This document shows positions 35,969 to 48,818 of a DNA stretch of 64,000 nucleotides, piece by piece. The notes beneath the pieces were generated by a model. It worked only from the letters and a program-made list of their open reading frames with translations. It had not been told where the DNA came from and made no database searches. The DNA is taken from positions 1 through 64,000 of the forward strand of contig NW_022204332.1 of NCBI RefSeq assembly GCF_007655135.1. Direction: 5' to 3'. The stretch is from Punica granatum (lineage: Eukaryota > Streptophyta > Magnoliopsida > Myrtales > Lythraceae). Made by a program: the position numbers and the translations under genes. How positions within the stretch are numbered: the first letter of the stretch is position 1; every line of letters begins with the position of its first letter.

Positions 35969-36484
35969 AGGCCTATATATAGTCCATCTCAATGTACAAG
36001 AAGAGGGAACTAGATATTTCAGAAACAACTATTGATGAATGATACTTTGAGTTTGCTATAACTCTTGTTTCGGATATCGTTAGGGTTTAGCCGTGTTCTA
36101 TTCCCTTCGAGTCTAAATTCAGATTTAGGCGCTAGAAATCGTGATCCGCGCTGCGTCAATGAGGCGGAGGATTTTCCGCTCAAATCTGTATCAACAAGCC
36201 CAAGCCCAAAGAAGCATATCTTGGATATATTAGGGAAATATTCTTGTGATATGGATGGGGAAGATGAGATGTCTTGATCCATAGAGTGAGAATATTATTA
36301 TCTTAATTTGGTAATATATTTAATTTAGACATAAATATTTTTAGAATTATATATGACTAGCAATTTTAGTTCGAGTCAAGAGTCTAAAGTTTCCAATTTT
36401 GGAATAATTACTTATTTTTTTTTTAGAAGTTACATATGGTAACGCCTAGATTCTAATTTCCTATTTTAGTTTCTTAGTTTTCTT
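35969..36484 (+). repeat. Variant unit, copy 70 (related to copy 89)
   Basis: TTTTCCGCTCAAATC, TATTAGGGAAATATTC followed by TTGTGATATGG, and ATAGAGTGAG (for ATAGACTGAG). The last two marks recur in copy 89 (45,728), which reads TCCTGTGATATGG and ATAGAGTGAG. Confidence 0.6.
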
Positions 36485-37514
36485 AGGCCTATATATAGCA
36501 TCTCAATGTACAAGAAGAGAAAACTAGATATTTCAGAAACAACTATTGATGAATGATACTTTGAGTTTGCTATAACTCTTTGTTTTCGGCATATCGTTAG
36601 GTTTAGCCGTGTTCTATTCCCTTCGAGCCTAAATTCAGATTTAGGGCGATAGAAATCGTGATCCGCGCTGCGTCAATGAGGCGGAGGATTTTCAAGTCAA
36701 ATCTGTATCAACAAGCCCAAGCCCAAAGAAGCATATCTTGGATATATGAAGGAAATATTCTCGTGATATGGATGGGGAAGATGAAATGTCTTGATTCATA
36801 GACTGAGAATATTATTATCTTAATTTGGTAATATATTTAATTTAGACCTAAATATTTTGAGAATTATATATGACTAGCAATTTTAGTTCGAGTCAAGAGT
36901 CTAAAGTTTCCAATTTTGGAATAATTACTTATTTTGTTTTAGGAAGTTACATGGTAACGGCCTAGATTCTAATTTCCTATTTTAGTTTCTTATTTTCTTA
37001 GGCCTATATATAGTCCATCTCAATGTACAAGAAGGGAAGAACTAGATATTTCAGAAACAACTATTGATGAATGATACTTTGAGTTTGCTATAACTCTTGT
37101 TTTCGGCATATCGTTAGGGTTTAGCCGTGTTCTATTCCCTTCGAGTCTAAATTCAGATTTAGGCGCTAGAAATCGTGATCGCGCTGCGTCAATGAGGCGG
37201 AGGATTTTCAAGTCAAATCTGTATCAACAAGCCCAAGCCCAAAGAAGCATATCTTGGATATATTAAGGAAATATTCTCGTGATATGGATGGGGAAGATGA
37301 GATGTCTTGATCCATAGACTGAGAATATTATTATCTTAATTTGGTAATATATTTAATTTAGACATAAATATTTTTAGAATTATATATGACTAGCAATTTT
37401 ATTTCGAGTCAAGAGTCTAAAGTTTCCAATTTTGGAATAATACTTATTTTTTTTTAGGAAGTTACATGGTAACGGCCTAGATTCTAATTTCCTATTTAGT
37501 TTCTTAGTTTTTCT

Positions 37515-40500
37515 AGGCCTTATATAGTCCATCTCAATGTACAAGAAGAGGGAAAAGATATATTAAAAAACACTATTGATGAATGATACTTGAGTTTTAC
37601 TATAAACTCTTTGTTTTCGGCATATCGTTAGGGTTTAGCCGTGTTCTATTCCCTTCGAGTCTAAATTCATTTAGGCGCTAGAAATCGTGATCCGCGCTGC
37701 GTCAATGAGGCGGAGGATTTTCAAGTCAAATCTGTATCAACAAGCCCAAGCCCAAAGAAGCATATCTTGGATATATTAAGGAAATATTCTCGTGATATGG
37801 AGGGAAGATGAGATGTCTTGATCATAGACTGAGAATATTATTATCTTAATTTGGTAATATATTAATTTAGACATAAATATTTTAGAATTATATATGACTA
37901 GCAATTTTATTTCGAGTCAAGAGTCTAAAGTTTCCAATTTTGGAATAATACTTATTTTGTTTTAGGAAGTTACATGGTAACGGCCTAGATTCTAATTTCC
38001 TATTTTAGTTCTTCGTTTTCTTAGGCCTATATATAGTCCATCTCAATGTACAAGAAGAGAGAACTAGATATTTCAGAAACAACTATTGATGAATGATACT
38101 TTGAGTTTGCTATAACTCTTTGTTTCGGCATATCGTTAGGGTTTAGCCGTGTTCTATTCCCTTCGAGTCTAAATTCAGATTTAGGCGCTAGAAATCGTGA
38201 TCCGCGCGCGTCAATGAGGCGGAGGATTTTCAAGTCAAATCTGTATCAACAAGCCCAAGCCCAAAGAAGCATATCTTGGATATATTAAGGAAATATTCTC
38301 GTGATATGGATGGGGAAGATGAGATGTCTTGATCCATAGACTGAGAATATTATTATCTTAATTTGGTAATATATTTAATTTAGACATAAATATTTTTAGA
38401 ATTATATATGACTAGCAATTTTTTCGAGTCAAGAGTCTAAAGTTTCCAATTTTGGAATAATTACTTATTTTTTTTAGAAGTTACATGGTAACGGCCTAGA
38501 TTCTAATTTCCTATTTTAGTTTCTTAGTTTTCTTAGGCCTATATATAGTCCATCTCAATGTACAAGAAGAGGAGAACTAGATATTTCAGAAACAACTATT
38601 GATGAATGATACTTTGAGTTTGCTATTAACTTTTGTTTTCGGCATATCGTTAGGGTTTAGCCGTGTTCTATTCCCTTCGAGTCTAAATTCAGATTTAGGC
38701 GCTAGAAATCGTGATCCGCGCTGCGTCAATGAGGCGGAGGATTTTAAGTCAAATCTGTATCAACAAGCCCAAACCCAAAGAAGCATATCTTGGATATATT
38801 AAGGAAATATTCTCGTGATATGGATGGGAAGATGAGATGTCTTGATCCATAGACTGAGAATATTATTATCTTAATTTGTAATATATTTATTTAGACATAA
38901 ATATTTTTAGAATTATATATGACTAGCAATTTATTTCGAGTCAAGAGTCTAAAGTTTCCAATTTTGGAATATTACTTATTTTGTTTTAGGAAGTTACATG
39001 GTAACGGCCTAGATTCTAATTTCCTATTTTAGTTTCTTCGTTTTCTTAGGCCTATATATAGTCCATCTCAATGTACAAAAGGGAGAACTAGATATTTCAG
39101 AAACAACTATTGATGAATGATACTTTGAGTTTGCTATAACTCTTTGTTTTCGGCATATCGTTAGGGTTTAGCCGTGTTCTATTCCCTTCGAGTCTAAATT
39201 CAGATTTAGGCGCTAGAAATCGTGATCCGCGCTGCGTCAATGAGGCGGAGGATTTTCAAGTCAAATCTGTATCAACAAGCCCAAGCCCAAAGAAGCATAT
39301 CTTGGATATATTAAGGAAATATTCTCGTGATATGGATGGGGAAGATGAGATGTCTTGATCCATAGACTGAGAATATTATTATCTTAATTTGGTATAATAT
39401 ATTAATTTAGACATAAATATTTTTAGAATTATATATGACTAGCAATTTTAGTTCGAGTCAAGAGTCTAAAGTTTCCAATTTTGGAATATTACTTTTTTTT
39501 TAGAAGTTACATGGTAACGGCCTAGATTCTAATTTCCTATTTTAGTTTCTTAGTTTTCTTAGGCCTATATATAGTCCATCTCAATGTACAAGAAGAGAGA
39601 ACTAGATATTTCTGAAATAACTATTGATGAATGATACTTTGAGTTTGCTATAACTTTTTGTTTTCGGCATATCGTTAGGGTTTAGCTGTGTTCAATACCC
39701 TTCGAGTCTAAATTCAGATTTAGGCGATAGAAATCGTGATCCGCGCTGCGTCAATGAGGCGTAGGATTTTCAAATCAAATCTGTATCAACAAGCCCAAGC
39801 CCAAAGAAGCATATCTTTGATATATTAAGGGAATATTCTCGTGATATAGATGGGGAAGATGAAATGTCTTGATCCTTAGACTAAGAATATTATTATCTTA
39901 ATTTGGTAATATCTTTAATTTAGACATAAATATTATTGGAATTATATATGACTAGCAATTTTAGTTCGAGTCAAGAGTTTAAAGTTTCCAATTTTGGAAT
40001 AATTACTTAATTTGTTTTAGGAAGTTACATTGTAACGGCTTAGATTCTAATTTTCTATTTTTGTATCTTCGTTTTGGTAGGCCTATATATAATCCATCTC
40101 AATGTACCAGAAGGGAGAACTAGATATTTCAGAAACAACTATTGATGAATGATACTTTGAGTTTGCTATAACTCTTTGTTTTCGGCATATCGTTAGGGTT
40201 TAGCCGTGTTCTATTCCCTTCGAGTCTAAATTCAAATTTAGACGCTAGAAATCGTGATCCGCGCTGCGCCAATGAGGCGGAGGATTTCAAGTCAAATCTG
40301 TATCAACAAGCCCAAACCCAAAGAAGCATATCTTGGATATATTAAGGAAATATTCTCGTGATATGGATGGGGAAGATGAGATGTCTTGATCCATAGACTG
40401 AGAATATTATTATCTTAATTTGGTAATATATTTAATTTAGACATAAAATTTTTAGAATTATATATGACTAGCAATTTTAGTTCGAGTCAAGAGTCTAAAG

Positions 40501-43168
40501 TTTCAATTTTGGAATAATTATTTTTTTTTTTAGAAGTTACATGGTAACGGCCTAGATTCTAATTTCCTATTTAGTTTCTTAGTTTTCTTAGGCTATATAT
40601 AGTCCATCTCAATGTACAAGAAGAGAGAGAATAGATATTTCAGAAACAACTATTGATGAATGATACTTTGAGTTTGCTATAACTCTTTGTTTTCGGCATA
40701 TCGTTAGGGTTTAGCCGTGTTCTATTCCCTTCGAGTCTAAATTCAGATTTAGGCGCTAGAAATCGTGATCCGCGCTGCGTCAATGAGGCGGAGGATTTTC
40801 AAGTCAAATCTGTATCAACAAGCCCAAGCCCAAAGAAGCATATCTTGGATATATTAAGGAAATATTCTCGTGATATGGATGGGGAAGATGAGATGTCTTG
40901 ATCCATAGACTGAGAATATTATTATCTTAATTTGGTAATATATTTAATTTAGACATAATATTTTAGAATTATATATGACTAGCAATTTTATTTCGAGTCA
41001 AGAGTCTAAAGTTTCCAATTTTGGAATAATTACTTATTTTGTTTTAGGAAGTTACATGGTAACGGCCTAGATTCTAATTTCCTATTTTAGTTTCTTCGTT
41101 TTCTTAGGCCTATATATAGTCCATCTCAATGTACAAGAAGAGAGAACTAGATATTTCAGAAACAACTATTGATGAATGATACTTTGAGTTTGCTATACTC
41201 TTTGTTTTCGGCATATCGTTAGGGTTTAGCCGTGTTCTATTCCCTTCGAGTCTAAATTCAGATTTAGGCGCTAGAAATCGTGATCCGCGCTGCGCCAATG
41301 AGGCGGAGGATTTTCAAGTCAAATCTGTATCAACAAGCCCAAACCCAAAGAAGCATATCTTGGATATATTAAGGAAATATTCTCGTGATATGGATGGGGA
41401 AGATGAGATGTCTTGATCCATAGACTGAGAATATTATTATCTTAATTTGGTAATATATTTAATTTAGACATAAATATTTTTAGAATTATATATGACTAGC
41501 AATTTTAGTTCGAGTCAAGAGTATAAAGTTTCCAATTTTGGAATAATTACTTATTTTGTTTTTAGAAGTTACATGGTAACGGCCTAGATCCTAATTTCCT
41601 ATTTTTGTTTCTTAGTTTTCTTAGGCCTATATATAGTCCATCTCAATGTACAAGAAGAGAGAACTAGATATTTCAGAAACAACAATTGATGAATGATACT
41701 TTCAGTTTGCAATAACTTTTTGTTTTCGGCATATCGTTAGGGTTTAGCCGTGTTCTATTCCCTTCTAGTCTAAATTCAGATTTAAGCGCTGGAAATCGTG
41801 ATCCGCGCTGCGTCAATGGGGCGGAGGACTTTCAAGTCAAATCTGTATCAACAACCCCAAGCCCAAAGAAGCATATCTTTGATATATTAAAGAAATATTC
41901 TCGTGATATGGATGGGGAAGATGAGATGTCTTGATCCATAGACTGAGAATATTATTATAATAATTTTGTAATATATTTAATTTAGACATAAATATTTTTA
42001 GAATTATATATGACTAGCAATTTTTTTCGAGTCAAGAGTCTAAAGTTTCCAATTTTGGAATAATTACTTATTTTGTTTTAGGAAGTTACATGGTAACGGC
42101 CTAGATTCTAATTTCCTATTTTAGTTTCTTCGTTTTCTTAGGCCTATATATAGTCCATCTCAATGTACAAAAGAGAGAGAACTAGATATTTCAGAAACAA
42201 CTATTGATGAATGATACTTTGAGTTTGCTATAACTCTTTGTTTTCGGCATATCGTTAGGGTTTAGCCGTGTTCTATTCCCTTCGAGTCTAAATTCAGATT
42301 TAGGCGCTAGAAATCGTGATCCGCGCTGCGCGTCAATGAGGCGGAGGATTTTCAAGTCAAATCTGTATCAACAAGCCAAACCCAAAGAAGCATATCTTGA
42401 TATATTAAGGAAATATTCTCGTGATATGGATGGGGAAGATGAGATGTCTTGATCCATAGACTGAGAATATTATTATCTTAATTTGGTAATATATTTAATT
42501 TAGACATAAATATTTTTAGAATTATATATGACTAGCAATTTTAGTTCGAGTCAAGAGTCTAAAGTTTCCAATTTTGGAATAATTACTTATTTTTTTTAGA
42601 AGGTTACATAGTAACGGCCTAGATTCTAATTTCCTATTTTAGTTTCTTAGTTTTCTTAGGCTATATATAGTCCATCTCAATGTACAAGAAGAGAGAACTA
42701 GATATTTCAGAAACAACTATTGATGAATGATACTTTGAGTTTGCTATAACTCTTTGTTTTCGGCATATCGTTAGGGTTTAGCCGTGTTCTATTCCCTTCG
42801 AGTCTAAATTCAGATTTAGGCGCTAGAAATCGTGATCCGCGCTGCGTCAATGAGGCGGAGGATTTTAAGTCAAATCTGTATCAACAAGCCCAAACCCAAA
42901 GAAGCATATCTTGGATATATTAAGGAAATATTCTCGTGATATGGATGGGAAGATGAGATGTCTTGATCCATAGACTGAGAATATTATTATCTTAATTTGG
43001 TAATATATTAATTTAGACATAAATATTTTAGAATTATATATGACTAGCAATTTTAGTTCGAGTCAAGAGTCTAAAGTTTCCAATTTTGGAATAATTACTT
43101 ATTTGTTTTAGGAAGTTACATGTAACGGCCTAGATTCTAATTTCCTATTTTAGTTTCTTCGTTTTCTT
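37515..43168. repeat. Probable dimeric higher-order repeat (~1.03 kb), two alternating unit types
   Basis: Copies 73-84 alternate strictly before the TATA box: TTAGTTTT at copies 73, 75, 77, 79, 81 and 83, and TTCGTTTT at copies 74, 76, 78, 80, 82 and 84. Between copies 77 and 83 other markers alternate in step. TTAGTTTT units are preceded by TTAGTTCGAG and a shortened TTTTTTTAGAAG, and followed by AGCCCAAGCCC. TTCGTTTT units are preceded by TTGTTTTAGGAAG and followed by CCAAACCC. Copy 83 breaks the last marker. Linked alternation at three sites about 100-300 bp apart is unlikely by chance. Confidence 0.65.
39561..40078 (+). repeat. Divergent full-length unit, copy 77 (copy-30 type)
   Basis: 518 bp, differing from its neighbours almost only by substitutions: TTTCTGAAATAAC, GTTTAGCTGTG, GTTCAATACCC, GGCGATAGAAATC, GGCGTAGG, TCTTTGATATATTAAGGGAA, GATATAGATGG, GATGAAATGTC, CCTTAGACTAAGAAT and ATATCTTTAATT. 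It sits inside the alternating-dimer region as a TTAGTTTT unit. Confidence 0.75.
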
Positions 43169-45727
43169 AGGCTATATATAGTCCATCTCAATGTACAAGA
43201 AGAGAGAACTAGATATTTCAGAAAAACTATTGATGAATGATACTTTGAGTTTGCTATAACTCTGTTTTCGGCATATCGTTAGGGTTTAGCCGTGTTCTAT
43301 TCCCTTCGAGTCTAAATTCAGATTTAGGCGCTAGAAATCGTGATCCGCGCTGCGTCAATGAGGCGGAGGATTTTCAAGTCAAATCTGTATCAACAAGCCC
43401 AAACCCAAAGAAGCATATCTTGATATATTAAGGAAATATTCTCGTGATATGGATGGGGAAGATGAGATGTCTTGATCCATAGACTGAGAATATTATTATC
43501 TTAATTTGTAATATATTTAATTTAGACATAAATATTTTTAGAATTATATATGACTAGCAATTTTAGTTCGAGTCAAGAGTCTAAAGTTTCCAATTTTGGA
43601 ATAATACTTATTTTGTTTTAGGAAGTTACATGGTAACGGCCTAGATTCTAATTTCCTATTTTAGTTTCTTCGTTTTCTTAGGCTATATATAGTCCATCTC
43701 AATGTACAAGAAGAGAGAACTAGATATTTCAGAAACAACTATTGATGAATGATACTTTGAGTTTGCTATAACTCTTTGTTTTCGGCATATCGTTAGGGTT
43801 TAGCCGTGTTCTATTCCCTTCGAGTCTAAATTCAGATTTAGGCCTAGAAATCGTGATCCGCGCTGCGTCAATGAGGCGGAGGATTTTCAAGTCAAATCTG
43901 TATCAACAAGCCAAAACCCAAAGAAGCATATCTTGGATATATTAGGAAATATTCTCGTGATATGGATGGGGAAGATGAGATGTCTTGATCCATAGACTGA
44001 GAATATTATTATCTTAATTTGGTAATATATTTATTTAGACATAAATATTTTAGAATTATATATATGACTAGCAATTTTAGTTCGAGTCAAGAGTCTAAAG
44101 TTTCCAATTTTGGAATAATTACTTATTTTTTTTAGAAGTTACATGGTAACGGCCTAGATTCTAATTTCCTATTTTAGTTTCTTCGTTTTCTTAGGCCTAT
44201 ATATAGTCCATCTCAATGTACAAGAAGAGAGAACTAGATATTTCAGAAACAACTATTGATGAATGATACTTTGAGTTTGCTATAACTCTTTGTTTTCGGC
44301 ATATCGTTAGGGTTTAGCCGTGTTCTATTCCCTTCGAGTCTAAATTCAGATTTAGGCGCTAGAAATCGTGATCCGCGCTGCGTCAATGAGGCGGAGGATT
44401 TTCAAGTCAAATCTGTATCAACAAGCCCAACCCAAAGAAGCATATCTTGGATATATTAAGGAAATATTCTCGTGATATGGATGGGGAAGATGAGATGTCT
44501 TGATCCATAGACTGAGAATATTATTATCTTATTTGGTAATATATTTAATTTAGACATAAATTTTTAGAATTATATATGACTAGCAATTTTATTTCGAGTC
44601 AAGAGTCTAAAGTTTCCAATTTTGGAATAATTACTTATTTTGTTTTAGAAGTTACATGGTAACGGCCTAGATTCTAATTTCCTATTTTAGTTTCTTCGTT
44701 TTCTTAGGGCTATATATAGTCCATCTCAATGTACAAAAGGGAGAACTAGATATTTCAGAAACAACTATTGATGAATGATACTTTGAGTTTGCTATAACTC
44801 TTGTTTTCGGCATATCGTTAGGGTTTAGCCGTGTTCTATTCCCTTCGAGTCTAAATTCAGATTTAGGCGCTAGAAATCGTGATCCGCGCTGCGTCAATGA
44901 GGCGGAGGATTTTCAAGTCAAATCTGTATCAACAAGCCCAAGCCCAAAGAAGCATATCTTGGATATATTAAGGAAATATTCTCGTGATATGGATGGGGAA
45001 GATGAGATGTCTTGATCCATAGACTGAGAATATTATTATCTTAATTTGGTAATATATTTAATTTAGACATAAATTTTTTAATTATATATGACTAGCAATT
45101 TTAGTTCGAGTCAAGAGTCTAAAGTTTCCAATTTTGGAATAATTATTTTTTTTAGAAGTTACATGGTAACGGCCTAGATTCTAATTTCCTATTTTTGTTT
45201 CTTAGTTTTCTTAGGCCTATATATAGTCCATCTCAATGTACAAGAAGAGAGAACTTGATATTTCAGAAACAACTATTGATGAATGATACTTTGAGTTTGC
45301 TATAACTCTTTGTTTTCGGCATATCGTTAGGGTTTAGCCGTGTTCTATTCCCTTCGAGTCTAAATTCAGATTTAGGCGCTAGAAATCGTGATCCGCGCTG
45401 CGTCAATGAGGCGGAGGATTTTCAGTCAAATCTGTATCAACAAGCCCACACCCAAAGAAGCATATCTTGGATATATTAAGGAAATATTCTCGTGATATGG
45501 ATGGGGAAGATGAGATGTCTTGATCCATAGACGGAGAATATTATTATCTTAATTTGGTAATATATTTAATTTAGACATAAATATTTTAGAATTATATATG
45601 ACTAGCAATTTTAGTTCGAGTCAAGAGTCTAAAGTTTCCAATTTTGGAATAATTACTTATTTTGTTTAGGAAGTTACATGGTAACGGCCTAGATTCTAAT
45701 TTCCTATTTTTGTTTCTTAGTTTTCTT

Positions 45728-46244
45728 AGGCCTATACATAGTCCATCTCAATGTACAAGAAAAGAGAACTGGATATTTCAGAAACAACTATTGATGAATG
45801 ACACTTTGAGTTTGCTATAACTCTTTCTTTTCGGCACATCGTTAGAGTTTAGCGGTGTTCTATTCCCTTCGAGTTTAAATTCAGATTTAGGCGCTAGAAA
45901 TCGTGATCCACGCTGCATCAATGAGGCGGTGGATTTTTCTCTCAAATCTGTATCAACAAACCCAAGCTCAAATAAGCATATCGTGGATATATTAGGGAAA
46001 TATTCCTGTGATATGGATGGGAAGATGAGATGTCTTGATCAATAGAGTGAGAATATTATTATCTTAATTTGGTAATATATTTAATTTAGACATAAATATT
46101 TTTAGAATTATATATGACTAGCAATTTTAGTTCGAGTCAAGAGTCTAAAGTTTCCAATTTTGGAATAATTACTTATTTTGTTTTAGGAAGTTACATTGTA
46201 ACGGCCTAGATTCTAATTTCCTATTTTAGTTTCTTAGTTTTCTT
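45728..46244 (+). repeat. Divergent unit, copy 89
   Basis: CTATACATAG TATA-box variant, GAACTGGATATTTC, ATGACACTTTG, CTCTTTCTTTTCGGCACATCG, AGAGTTTAGCGGTG, CGAGTTTAAATTC, GATCCACGCTGCATC, GCGGTGGATTTTTCTCTC, AAACCCAAGCTCAAATAAGC, ATCGTGG, GATATGGATGGG and ATAGAGTGAG. Several changes hit CpG sites. Confidence 0.7.
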
Positions 46245-47784
46245 AGGCCTATATAGTCCATCTCAATGTACAAGAAGAGAGAACTAGATATTTCAGAAAC
46301 AACTATTGATGAATGATACTTTGAGTTTGCTATAACTCTTTGTTTTCGGCATATCGTTAGGGTTTAGCCGTGTTCTATTCCCTTCGAGCCTAAATTCAGA
46401 TTTAGGCGCTAGAAATCGTGATCCGCGCTGCGTCAATGAGGCGGAGGATTTTCGTCAAATCTGTATCAACAAGCCCAAACCCAAAGAAGCATATCTTGGA
46501 TATATTAGGAAATATTCTCGTGATATGGATGGGGAAGATGAGATGTCTTGATCCATAGACTGAGAATATTATTATCTTAATTTGGTAATATATTTAATTT
46601 AGACATAAATATTTTTAGAATTATATATGACTAGCATTTTTTTTCGAGTCAAGAGTCTAAAGTTTCCAATTTTGGAATAATTACTTATTTGTTTTAGAAG
46701 TTACATGGTAACGGCCTAGATTCTAATTTCCTATTTTAGTTTCTTCGTTTCTTAGGCCTATATATAGTCCATCTCAATGTACAAGAAGAGAGAACTAGAT
46801 ATTTCAGAAACAACTATTGATGAATGATACTTTGAGTTTCTATAACTCTTTGTTTTCAGCATATCGTTAGGGTTTAGCCGTGTTCTATTCCCTTTGAATC
46901 TAAATTCAGATTTAGGCGATAGAAATCGTGATCCGCGCTACGTCAAAGAGGCGGAGGATTTTGAAGTGAAATCTGTATCAACAAGCCCAAGCCCGAAGAA
47001 GCATATCTTGGATATATGAAGGAAATATTCTCGTGATATGGAAGGGGAAGAAGAGATGTCTTGATCCATAGACTGAGAATATTATTATCTTAATTTGGTA
47101 ATATATTTAATTTAGACATAAATATTTTAGAATTATATATGACTAGCAATTTTATTTCGAGTCAAGAGTCTAAAGTTTCCAATTTTGGAATAATTATTTA
47201 TTTTGTTTTAGGAAGTTACATGGTAACGGCCTAGATTCTAATTTCCTATTTTAGTTTCTTCGTTTTCTTAGGCCTATATATAGTCCATCTCAATGTACAA
47301 GAAGAGAGAACTAGATATTTCAGAAACAACTATTGATGAATGATACTTTGAGTTTGCTATACTCTTTGTTTTCGGCATATCGTTAGGGTTTAGCCGTGTT
47401 CTATTCCCTTCGAGTCTAAATTCAGATTTAGGCACTAGAAATCGTGATCCGCGCTGCGTCAATAAGGCGAAGGATTTTCAAGTCAAATCTGTATCAACAA
47501 GCCAAAACCCAAAGAAGCATATCTTGGATATATTAGGAAATATTCTCGTGATATGAATGGGGAAGATGAGATGTCTTGATCCATAGACTGAGAATATTAT
47601 TATCTTAATTTGGTAATATATTTAATTTAGACATAAATATTTTTAGAATTATATATGACTAGCAATTTTAGTTCGAGTCAAGAGTCTAAAGTTTCCAATT
47701 TTGGAATAATACTTATTTTTGTTTTAGAAGTGACATGGTAACGGCCTAGATTCTAATTTCCTATTCTAGTTTCTTCGTTTTCTT

Positions 47785-48302
47785 AGGGCAATATATAGTC
47801 CATCTCAATGTACAAAATGGGAGAACTAGATATTTCAGAAACAACTATTGATGAATGATACTTTGAGTTTGCTATTACTCTTTGTTTTCGGCATATCGTT
47901 AGGGTTTAGCCGTGTTCTATTCCCTTCGAGTCTAAATTCAGATTTAGGCGCTAGAAATCGTGATCCACGCTGTGCCGATGAGGCGGAGGATTTTCAAGTC
48001 AAATCTGTATCAACAAGCCCAAACCCAAAGAAGCATATCTTGAATATATTAAGGAAATATTCTCGTGATATGGATGGGGAAGATGAGATGTCTTCACCCA
48101 TACACTGAGAATATTATTGTCTTAATTTGGTAATATATTTAATTTAGACATAAATATTTTTAGAATTATATATGACTAGCAATTTTATTTCGAGTCAAGA
48201 GTCTAAAGTTTCCAATTTTGGAATAATTACTTATTTTGTTTTAGGAAGTGACATGGTAACGTCCTAGATTCTAATTTCCTATTTTAGTTTCTTCGTTTTC
48301 TT
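47785..48302 (+). repeat. Variant unit, copy 93 (copy-12 type), with an open leader frame
   Basis: AGGGCAATATATAG, GATCCACGCTGTGCCGATG, AGCCCAAACCC, TTGAATATATT, CACCCATACACTGAG and AAGTGACATGG. Here CTATAAC reads CTATTAC, which removes the TAA that normally interrupts the leader frame, and TCTTGA reads TCTTCA. An 86-codon frame (47,848-48,108) is therefore open. I do not call it a gene. Confidence 0.65.
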
Positions 48303-48818
48303 AGGGCAATATATAGTCAATCTCAATGTACAAAATGGGAGAACTAGATATTTCAGAAACAACTATTGATGAATGATACATTGAGTTTGCTATAACTCTT
48401 TGTTTTCGGCATATCGTTAGGGTTTAGCCGTGTTCTATTCCCTTCGAGTCTAAATTCAGATTTAGGCGCTAGAAATCGTGATCCGCGCTGCGCCAATGAG
48501 GCGGAGAATTTTCAAGTCAAATCTGTATCAACAAGCTCAAACCAAAAGAAGCATATCTTGGATATATTAAGGAAATATTTTCGTGATATGGATGGGGAAG
48601 ATGAGATGTCTTTATCCATAGACTTAGAATATTATTATCTTAATTTGGTAATATATTTAATTTAGACATAAATATTTTTAGAATTATATATGACTAACAA
48701 TTTTAGTTCGAGTCAAGAGTCTAAAGTTTCCAATTTTGGTATAATTACTTTTTTTTTTAGAAGGTTACAAAGTAACGGCCTAGATTCTAATTTCCTATTT
48801 TAGTTTCTTAGTTTTCTT
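48303..48818 (+). repeat. Variant unit, copy 94
   Basis: Shares AGTGACATGG and AGGGCAATATATAG with copy 93 immediately before it, plus the short AAAATGGGAGAAC tract. It differs in AGTCAATCTC, GATACATTGAG, GCGGAGAATTTTC, AAGCTCAAACC, TATTTTCGTG and AGACTTAGAAT. Copies 93 and 94 look like a local duplication that has since diverged. Confidence 0.6.

Noticed and set aside
36065..36277. Forward open frame of about 60-70 codons ending in TCTTGA, repeated in many units
   Set aside because: Occurs in both intact and frame-shifted forms across units, usually lacks a start codon because of an upstream TAA, and has no recognised family. I treat it as a possible fossil only.
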